Assembly (NCBI GenBank): GCA_030424845.1
Contig: JAUHWC010000001.1
Coordinates: forward strand, 496,001 to 560,000
Source: Alphaproteobacteria bacterium
Lineage (GTDB): Bacteria > Pseudomonadota > Alphaproteobacteria > Sphingomonadales > Sphingomonadaceae
DNA: 64,000 nt
Reading direction: 5' to 3'
This document shows, in pieces, positions 57,906-64,000 of this stretch. The position numbers were made by a program, and so were the translations under genes. Below the pieces are notes generated by a model that did no database searches, had not been told where the DNA came from, and was given only the letters and a program-made list of their open reading frames with translations. Within the stretch, counting starts at the first letter, position 1; the number at the start of each line of letters is the position of its first letter.

Positions 57906-60080
57906 CTAATCCGGCGCCGCCCCGGCAGGTTGCAGGCTTACCCCGTCCTCGCCCAGCCGGATATCGACCGGGATGCCCTCGATCTCGGTCGATATCGTGG
58001 CGCTTCCTTCATCGATCGACAGCGTGGTGCTGCCATCCTCGGTCAGCGGGATGTCCTGCAAGTCGTCCACGTCCAGCGGTTGCACCGGCCCGCCCGGATC
58101 CGGCGAAGCTGTCGGGCGCGGTGCCGGTCGCGTCGTCTCGCCGAGGGCAGAGGCCATGAAATCGCGCCAGATGCGCGCGGGCAGGCCACCGCCGGTCACG
58201 CCGCGCAGGGGCGAATTGTCGTCATTGCCGATCCACACGCCGACAACCAGCCTGTTGTCACCCTCGCCAGCGTAGCCGACGAAAAGCGCATCGCGATTGT
58301 CCTGCGTGGTGCCGGTCTTGCCGAAATTGGGGCTGCGCAGGATCGCGGCACGGCCGGTGCCGTTGTTGATCGCCGCACGCAACAATTGCTCCATGTCCTC
58401 GTGAACGCCTGAGGACAGGCTGTCCGGCCCGTTCCACAACCAGTCCCACCAGCCTTGCTCCTCGCGCTTGAAGGCATGCGGTTCAACCGGGAAGGCATTG
58501 CCCGCGATGCCTGCATAGGCGGCGGTGAGGTCGATCAGGCTCATGGTGGAAGTGCCCAGTGCGATGCTCGGGTCGCCTTCATCCAGTTGTGCGGTGATAC
58601 CCAGCTCGCGGGCCATGGCAATCACCGCCTCGTCCCCCACTTCCTGCTGAAGCCGCACGGCGGCGACGTTGGAACTCTGCGCGAAGGCATCAGCCAGGGT
58701 TATCTCTTCCGAATAGCGCCCGCTGGCATTGCGCGGACGGTATGAGCCTTGCGTGATCTCGGTATTGGCGATGGTGTCATCCGGTTCCCACCCCTGCTCG
58801 AGGGCGGCGAGATAGACGAACGTCTTGAAGGTGGAGCCGACCTGCCGCTGCGCCTGCGTGGCGCGGTTGAAGGCGCTTTGCGCATAATCCTTGCCACCGA
58901 TCATGGCGACCACTTCGCCATTGGGGCGCATGGCGACGAGGGCCACTTGCGCATTGCCGAGCGGCGCACGGGCAACCGCCTGGCGGGCGATGTTCTGCAA
59001 CCGTGAATCGAGCGTGGTCGTCAGCGTCTGGCTGCCATAGCCGACCTCGCTTCGCTGGCGCGCCTCGGGCAGGGCCCAGTCCGCGAAATAGGTACCCGTG
59101 GGCAGGTCATTGGTACGGCGCACATCCAGTGCGGGCACCGGCATGGCCGCAGCCTCTTCCTCGGTCAGGTAGCCGGCTGCCACCATCGAGATGCGCACCA
59201 GCCGCATCCGCTCTGCCGCGGCTTCCGGGTTGCGCGTGGGGGCAAGGCGACTGGGCGCCTGCAACAGGCCCGCCAGCATCGCCGCCTGTTCGGGACGCAG
59301 GTTTTCCGGCTGGCGATAGAAGTAATGCAGGCTGGCAGCGCGAAGGCCGTAGTGGTTGTCGCCGAAATAGGCATTGGACAGGTAGCGCTCGAGGATCTCG
59401 TCCTTGGTCAGCCATGCCTCCAGCCAGAAGGCTATCAACGCCTCCTGCGCCTTGCGCGTCAGCGTGCGCTCGGGGGTGAGGAAGGTGAATTTCGCCAATT
59501 GCTGGGTGATGGTGGAACCGCCGCCAGTGCCGGTAAACAACGCCCGGGCAATGCCGCGCGGATCCAGGCCCCAGTGCGAGTAGAACCGCCTGTCCTCGAT
59601 GGCGAGGAAAGGCTGGATCACGTGGTCCGGCAGATTGGCCACTTCCACCGGCTTGTCCACCACCGCGCCATTGCGGGCAATCGGCGTGCCGTCGCTTGCC
59701 AGCAGGGTGATCTGCGGAGCGGCAATGGGTTGCAGGGACTTGGAAAGCGGCGCCGTGATTGCCAGCCAGCCGATCAGCAGGATGAGGACGAACAGTCCCG
59801 CTGCCAGGCCGCGGCTGGCCCACCACCAGCGCGTGCGGCGCGTCCTTGCCGGCGGCTCACTCCCCTCGCTCCGCACGGTGCCGGATGCCGGGTATTCGTC
59901 ATCGAAATCGTGATCGTCCGGATCAGCATGATAGCGCCACCGGCTCGGCTCATCATCAAGCCCGCCGCTATCGCCGCCGCGATAGGCCGGATGCCACGGC
60001 GCATCCTCCAGCACCCGGCTTTCCTCGCCCGGTTGCCGTCGACGATCCTGATCCCGTTTCTTGGAGAGCAGCCAGAACAT
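57906..60080 (-). CDS. Class A penicillin-binding protein (PBP1-type)
   Basis: 724-residue bifunctional peptidoglycan synthase. A charged cytoplasmic N-terminus (about 88 residues), one membrane helix (GLAAGLFVLILLIGWLAI), the GT51 glycosyltransferase with IEDRRFYSHWG and GGSTITQQLAKFTF, then the transpeptidase with SxxK in QVGSTFKTFVY, SSN, and KTGTT. The C-terminal tail is proline-rich and acidic. This resembles the short class A proteins (PBP1c/PbpF-like) of alphaproteobacteria. Confidence 0.92.
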   Translation of the reverse strand: MFWLLSKKRDQDRRRQPGEESRVLEDAPWHPAYRGGDSGGLDDEPSRWRYHADPDDHDFDDEYPASGTVRSEGSEPPARTRRTRWWWASRGLAAGLFVLILLIGWLAITAPLSKSLQPIAAPQITLLASDGTPIARNGAVVDKPVEVANLPDHVIQPFLAIEDRRFYSHWGLDPRGIARALFTGTGGGSTITQQLAKFTFLTPERTLTRKAQEALIAFWLEAWLTKDEILERYLSNAYFGDNHYGLRAASLHYFYRQPENLRPEQAAMLAGLLQAPSRLAPTRNPEAAAERMRLVRISMVAAGYLTEEEAAAMPVPALDVRRTNDLPTGTYFADWALPEARQRSEVGYGSQTLTTTLDSRLQNIARQAVARAPLGNAQVALVAMRPNGEVVAMIGGKDYAQSAFNRATQAQRQVGSTFKTFVYLAALEQGWEPDDTIANTEITQGSYRPRNASGRYSEEITLADAFAQSSNVAAVRLQQEVGDEAVIAMARELGITAQLDEGDPSIALGTSTMSLIDLTAAYAGIAGNAFPVEPHAFKREEQGWWDWLWNGPDSLSSGVHEDMEQLLRAAINNGTGRAAILRSPNFGKTGTTQDNRDALFVGYAGEGDNRLVVGVWIGNDDNSPLRGVTGGGLPARIWRDFMASALGETTRPAPRPTASPDPGGPVQPLDVDDLQDIPLTEDGSTTLSIDEGSATISTEIEGIPVDIRLGEDGVSLQPAGAAPD

Positions 60081-60241
60081 TACCTGTGTGTTATCCGATT
60101 AATACAGCAAAGGCGAGCACTTTTGCGGCGAGCGTCCTCAGCAGCCGTTCAGGCGCGCAAAAATACGATTCCCCTGATGACGAAGCGCCGCATTGATGGC
60201 ATTACCCAGATGAACAGAGCCAAAAGGCCTTGGAGAGGATT

Positions 60242-60616
60242 ATGAAAAAACTGCTGATGGTCGCAGGGGCGGTGGGCCTTGCGATCGCAACCCCGCCCGC
60301 TTCCGCGCACCATTCCTTCGCCATGTTCGATCGCACCCGCGAAGTGACGGTTTCGGGTGTCGTGCGTGAATTCCAGTGGTCCAACCCGCATGCCTATATC
60401 CAGGTCGTCTCCAAGGACGAGAACGGCAATGACGTTGAATGGAGCATGGAGATGGGCTCGCCCATGTATCTCTATGCCCGCAACTGGCGCCCGCGCACCC
60501 TGCGCGCAGGGATGCAGGTGCAGGTCCGGCTGAACCCGCTGCGCAATGGCGATCACGGCGGTGTCGTGCTCGACGTGCGCGACAAGGATGGCAATGTAAT
60601 CGGATCGAACCAATGA
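60242..60616 (+). CDS. DUF6152 family secreted protein
   Basis: 124-residue protein with signal peptide (cleavage after ASA, mature HHSFAMFD). The start of the mature form HHSFAMFDRTREVTVSGVVREFQWSNPHAYI is the DUF6152 hallmark, a small beta-barrel-like domain; the N-terminal His-His could bind a metal. Ribosome site GAGAGGA. Stop overlaps the next gene (ATGA). Function unknown. Confidence 0.85.
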   Translation: MKKLLMVAGAVGLAIATPPASAHHSFAMFDRTREVTVSGVVREFQWSNPHAYIQVVSKDENGNDVEWSMEMGSPMYLYARNWRPRTLRAGMQVQVRLNPLRNGDHGGVVLDVRDKDGNVIGSNQ

Positions 60617-61410
60617 GGATGCTGCTTGCCGCCGGCCTAGCGCTGGCCATCGGTTCCACGCCCGCGCTGGCAGAACATCATGAAGCTGGCCGGGACGAGG
60701 CCCGCGTGGAGAAATTTGCCGAGCTGCCCTACTGGCCCGGATACTGGGTGTCGGAATACCAGGCCGGTACCACCATCACAGGCCTCGCGCCGATCTTCAC
60801 GGAGAATGCGGAACGCACGGCGGAGGACTATGCCCAGGTCATGGCCCTGCGCGGCGAACGTGCACCGTGGAACGAGGAAGGCCTGCGCCGCCAGCAAGCA
60901 GCCCGCGAGGCATCCGGTGGCCGCAAGGCGCTGGGCTGGGGCTATCCCATGATGATGAATTCGGCCACGCCGCTGGCCTTCATCATCAACCCCGAACTGA
61001 CGATCATCATCAACGCCTATAACGAAACGCGCTACATCTATACCGACGGGCGCGAGATGCCGGACGAATACGACATGTGGCCCACCACCTGGGGCACATC
61101 CGTTGGCCATTGGGAAGGCAATACGCTGGTCGCCACCACGGCGATGGTGAAGGACCCGACGGAGTTCTTCCACGGTTCCCCGGCCCTGAGCGAGGAGGCG
61201 ATCTATGTCGAACGCATCCACCTCGAAGGGGACCGGCTGGTGTCCGAGATGACCATCACCGACCCCGTCACCTTGAGCGAACCGTGGAATGTCACCGTCA
61301 GCTGGGTGCGCGATGAAGGTTTCGACCGCATGATCCAGGTCGACTGGGACAATGACCGCACCGGCAATGACGGTGAACTGAACACGATCGAACTGGAGGC
61401 TGTGGAATGA
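60613..61410 (+). CDS. Secreted protein of unknown function (middle gene of a coupled trio)
   Basis: 265-residue protein with a signal peptide (MRMLLAAGLALAIGSTPALAEHH). The mature part has PYWPGYWVSEY near the start, and a beta-rich pattern with MWPTTWGTSVGHWEGNTLVATTAMV and YVERIHLEGDRLVSEMTI, similar in style to proteins found next to DUF6152 genes, but I do not know a function. The HHEAG start could bind a metal. Coupled to both neighbours by ATGA overlaps, so the three proteins probably work together in the periplasm. Confidence 0.75.
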   Translation: MRMLLAAGLALAIGSTPALAEHHEAGRDEARVEKFAELPYWPGYWVSEYQAGTTITGLAPIFTENAERTAEDYAQVMALRGERAPWNEEGLRRQQAAREASGGRKALGWGYPMMMNSATPLAFIINPELTIIINAYNETRYIYTDGREMPDEYDMWPTTWGTSVGHWEGNTLVATTAMVKDPTEFFHGSPALSEEAIYVERIHLEGDRLVSEMTITDPVTLSEPWNVTVSWVRDEGFDRMIQVDWDNDRTGNDGELNTIELEAVE

Positions 61411-62411
61411 TGCGCATCGCAAGCAAGGCAATCGCCCCCGTGGCAACTGCGCTGGCACTGGCGCTTTCCGCCCCTGCCCTCGCCCACGGCCTCGAGCCGG
61501 GCGAAGTGGCGACGGATGTTCCCGCGATCCCCGGCGTCACGTCCGGCAATGCCGAGTGGGAGACCGTGTGGACCGGCCCGATGACGGCAGACGGCATGTC
61601 CACCGCGCCCGATGGCAATGTGATCTTCGCCCAGGAACAGAGCAACGCGATCTGGAAGCTGTGGCCCGACGGGCGCAGCTTCGTGGAACTGCCTTATGTC
61701 ACGGGTGCCGGTGCCACGTCCGTTGATGGTGACGGCAATATCCTGGCCGTGGAACGCGGTTGCACCGATCCCGGCCTGATGGAACTGACCTGCGATCGCG
61801 CGACCCGCGTGATGCAGCTGACGCCGGAACGCGTGGTGATTGCCGATGCGCAGGCCGACGGCGCTTCGCTCGGCCGCCTGAATGACCTGACCAGCGATGG
61901 CCGCGGCGGCGCGTGGTTCACGCAAGGCAACCTCTGGCACACCGATGCCGAAGGGAACGTCACGACTACCTACGAGGCCAAGGTGTTTACCAACGGCGTG
62001 ATCACCAGCCCGGACGGCGACACGCTTTATGTGACGGACCGGACGGAAGTGATCGCGCTGGACGTGGCGGAAGACGGCTCGACATCCAACGCCCGCGTCT
62101 TTGCCACGCTGTCTAAGGACACGCAGGGTTTCGGCGGTGACGGGATGGCCGTCGATGCCGATGGCAGGCTGTATGTCACCGGAGATGCCGGGGTCTATGT
62201 CTTTGCCGAGGACGGAACCGAACTGGGCGTGATCCCTGCCCCGCGGCGGACGATCACCCTGACCCTGGCCGGGCCTGACCGCAACATGCTCTATGTCGGC
62301 GCAATGGGCGCTTCCACGCCTGCGGGCGAGGCATGGGCAACGCCCGAAGGCATCCGCAATGTGGCTATGACCATCTACCGCCTGCCCCTGCTCGCGCACG
62401 GCGTACGCTAG
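61407..62411 (+). CDS. Secreted SMP-30/gluconolactonase-like beta-propeller
   Basis: 334-residue protein with a signal peptide (cleavage near ALAHG). The mature part has the six-bladed propeller pattern of the SMP-30/gluconolactonase family: DGMSTAPDGNVIFAQEQSNAIWKL, GRLNDLTSDGRGGAWFTQ (the conserved ND ligand pair), GVITSPDGDTLYVTD and GDGMAVDADGRLYVT. Calcium-dependent lactonase activity is possible. Last gene of the trio. Confidence 0.85.
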   Translation: MMRIASKAIAPVATALALALSAPALAHGLEPGEVATDVPAIPGVTSGNAEWETVWTGPMTADGMSTAPDGNVIFAQEQSNAIWKLWPDGRSFVELPYVTGAGATSVDGDGNILAVERGCTDPGLMELTCDRATRVMQLTPERVVIADAQADGASLGRLNDLTSDGRGGAWFTQGNLWHTDAEGNVTTTYEAKVFTNGVITSPDGDTLYVTDRTEVIALDVAEDGSTSNARVFATLSKDTQGFGGDGMAVDADGRLYVTGDAGVYVFAEDGTELGVIPAPRRTITLTLAGPDRNMLYVGAMGASTPAGEAWATPEGIRNVAMTIYRLPLLAHGVR

Positions 62412-62437
62412 GCAAAGGCAGGCGGACCAGGAAGACG

Positions 62438-62740
62438 TCAGGCAGCGCTTGGCACGGACAGGCGCTGCCAGAGATTTTCCAGCACGGCTTCATGCAGCGG
62501 CTGCTCGAAGGCGAGCCCGGCATTGCCACTCTCGATCCAGACGACATTTGCCGGCTGGAAGGACAGCCCCGGCAGTTGCAGCAGCGCCCGCTGGCCGGGG
62601 TCCGCGCTCCACCGTTTGCAATCCACCATGCAGCCGCCGGGCGAGATATCCAATACGTCCAGTTCTACGCTGGAGCCTGACTTGCTGCGGCATTTCACCG
62701 TCAGTTTCTGCGCCAGATCGGCTACCCGCCATGCGGCCAT
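62438..62740 (-). CDS. PilZ domain protein
   Basis: 100-residue PilZ domain with DISPGGCMVDC as the (D/N)xSxxG motif. The usual N-terminal RxxxR for cyclic di-GMP is not present; only scattered R/K are seen (WRVADLAQKLTVKCR). So binding is uncertain. ATG 62740 has GGGGA seven bases upstream; ATG 62758 lacks a ribosome site. Convergent with the SMP-30 gene. Confidence 0.8.
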   Translation of the reverse strand: MAAWRVADLAQKLTVKCRSKSGSSVELDVLDISPGGCMVDCKRWSADPGQRALLQLPGLSFQPANVVWIESGNAGLAFEQPLHEAVLENLWQRLSVPSAA

Positions 62741-62878
62741 AACTCGTTCCCCGTTCATGCGGTCGTCTGTGTGTTCGCGCGACCGTCATTGTTGCGACAC
62801 CACGCATCTTGTGGCCGCAACTGGGGCAACAGGAGTTTGCCAAATATCGTAAACGCGGCGGAAGGTTTGAATGTGCTT

Positions 62879-62910
62879 GAGGGGCAGCGCCTTGCTTGCG
62901 CCGCCCCCTC
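62879..62910. repeat. Hairpin after the M28 peptidase gene
   Basis: GAGGGGC..GCGC pairs with GCGC..GCCCCCTC, immediately past the peptidase stop on the - strand. No T run, so a weak terminator or stabilising hairpin. Confidence 0.35.
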
Positions 62911-62916
62911 CAGCCG

Positions 62917-64000
62917 TCACTCCCCGGCGAAGGATTCGCCGAAGAAATCACCCTCGTTCCACGCCGGGCGCTCCGCCATGTTGGCAATGTTGCGCGCGAT
63001 CGAGAAATTGACACCGGTAAAGCGTTCCAGCGCCGTGAAATCGACCAGTTCCACATGGTCCGATGCCTGGTGATAGTGCGTTCCAAGGAACTCGCCCTGC
63101 GCTTCCTCGCCGCCGTTGCCCCAGCCGATGTCGAGATAGACCGCCGGCACGCCAACGCGGACATAGGAATACTGGTCCGACCGCGTGAAGAAGCCCTGCT
63201 CAGGCTGCGGATCGGGGCTCAGCGTCAGGCCATATTCCGCGGTCGCGGCCTGCACCGGCGGGTAGAGGTTGGAGCGGGGAGCACCGAAGGCCACGACATC
63301 GCTGAAGGGATAGGTCACGATCGGCATGTCGAGGTTGACGTTGGCGACCAGCGCCGCGCCTTCGGGGAGATCGGGATTGGCGGCGTGATAGGATGACCCG
63401 ACCAGCCCCTTTTCCTCGGCCGTCAGCGCCACGAACAGCACCGGGCGGCGCGGCGGGTGTTCTTCCAGCAACCGCGCAACTTCGATCATGCTGGCAATGC
63501 CCACGGCATTGTCCATCGCCCCGTTGTAGATCTCGTCATCGCCTTCCTCCTCGGTCGGCTGGATGCCGACATGGTCGAGGTGGCCGGTGAGCACGACATA
63601 TTCATCAGCCACTTCGGGATCGCTGCCGGGTAACAGGCCAACCACGTTGGGCGTGTCGATCCGCTCGAAATGGCTCTGGAAGGCGATGGTCGCCGTGCGG
63701 CCGGTGGCGAAGCTGGGGAAGATCCTGGCATCGGTGCCCTCGGCGGCGACAAGGTCGTCATAGTCGAAGTCGAGCCCTTCCAGCAGGGCGCGCGATGCAG
63801 CCTCGTTCAGCACGCCCGATGCCAGCAGCCCCGGGGCGCTGCTGTAGGGATTGCCATCCTTGTCGATCCACGTCATCGACGTGTCGTGGCGAGACATCTC
63901 CACCAGCCGATCCCAATCGTAGATTTCGGCGAGAGCGGGCGTATAGAGCAGCAGCGAGCCCACCGCCCCGCGTTCTGCCGCGCGGGCAGAGAGCGTGGAA
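62917..64000 (-). CDS. M28 family metallopeptidase (5' partial)
   Basis: The frame is open through the right edge, so the signal peptide and N-terminal part are missing. Zinc ligands are visible: H and D in TGHLDHVGI, D in GAMDNAVG, E in LTAEEKGLVGS, D in NVNLDMPIV, and H in HYHQASDHVE. The part before (about 63700-64000) has the inserted PA-like domain ending in SLLLYTPA. Such secreted aminopeptidases often sit in the periplasm or outer membrane of sphingomonads. Confidence 0.9.
   Translation of the reverse strand, partial: STLSARAAERGAVGSLLLYTPALAEIYDWDRLVEMSRHDTSMTWIDKDGNPYSSAPGLLASGVLNEAASRALLEGLDFDYDDLVAAEGTDARIFPSFATGRTATIAFQSHFERIDTPNVVGLLPGSDPEVADEYVVLTGHLDHVGIQPTEEEGDDEIYNGAMDNAVGIASMIEVARLLEEHPPRRPVLFVALTAEEKGLVGSSYHAANPDLPEGAALVANVNLDMPIVTYPFSDVVAFGAPRSNLYPPVQAATAEYGLTLSPDPQPEQGFFTRSDQYSYVRVGVPAVYLDIGWGNGGEEAQGEFLGTHYHQASDHVELVDFTALERFTGVNFSIARNIANMAERPAWNEGDFFGESFAGE

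Overview
The window looks like chromosomal DNA of an alphaproteobacterium of the Sphingomonadales, most likely family Erythrobacteraceae. The reasons are: an F1 ATP synthase operon (atpHAGDC) with no F0 genes beside it; a CcrM-type GANTC methyltransferase next to rnhB; a ChvI/ChvG two-component system fused into an hprK-rapZ-EIIA-HPr cluster with pckA divergent; a 40-residue aa3 oxidase subunit IV; an exact EcfG-type promoter; and high GC with very tight gene packing. The taxonomic call is inference from gene content and protein style, not from a search. Most genes are housekeeping. I see no rRNA, tRNA, CRISPR array, insertion sequence or prophage.

Layout. 1-1147: end of a membrane-anchored trypsin-like protease. 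1297-6049: atpHAGDC, closed by a strong bidirectional terminator. 6098-10778: a small HNH protein and three DMT/EamA exporters around an odd gene at 8336-9550 that joins the start of a family 2 glycosyltransferase in frame to the C-terminal two thirds of the CpaF/TadA pilus ATPase. 10844-10972: a 42-residue entericidin-like lipoprotein behind a GGAAC-N16-CGTT promoter. 10982-13022: BASS transporter, ABA4-like and DUF938 genes, translationally coupled. 13081-15688: an NAD(P)-binding protein, a dGTPase-like gene, and an aspartate/glutamate racemase homologue lacking both catalytic cysteines. 15855-19352: the proton-translocating transhydrogenase operon, with a secreted VOC protein between its alpha subunits and a tiny oxidase subunit in front. 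19516-22860: sigma-54 type response regulator, SDR and folP. 22886-24995: ccrM and rnhB, with a dense GANTC cluster, a CtrA-like half site and a sulfotransferase relic between them.

24994-32745: a secreted sugar dehydrogenase-like lipoprotein, GNAT, the DUF1285-nudix-cca operon, a two-domain cupredoxin-like lipoprotein, an RhlE-type helicase, and a secreted protein made of two homologous halves. 32810-42813: parC, DUF4349 lipoprotein, a ferredoxin, two tandem cysteine desulfurases, an alpha/beta hydrolase, TonB, small proteins and pckA. 43060-48324: the chvI-chvG-hprK-rapZ-EIIA-HPr-trmH run, a carbon/nitrogen and envelope signalling block. 48321-52444: SH3-like lipoprotein, rmuC, and fhs behind a structured leader. 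52513-54950: HxlR regulator with a candidate operator, a divergent alkylsulfatase-like MBL hydrolase and a SnoaL-like lipoprotein. 54997-60080: def and recR divergent from fmt-truA, then a class A PBP. 60242-64000: a coupled trio of secreted proteins (DUF6152, unknown, SMP-30-like), a PilZ protein, and an M28 peptidase that runs off the right edge.

The most unusual items are the glycosyltransferase-CpaF chimera (real rearrangement or assembly join), the cysteine-less racemase homologue, the ccrM control region, the structured fhs leader, and two genes that appear to use non-standard start codons (ATC for the ferredoxin, CTG for HPr).
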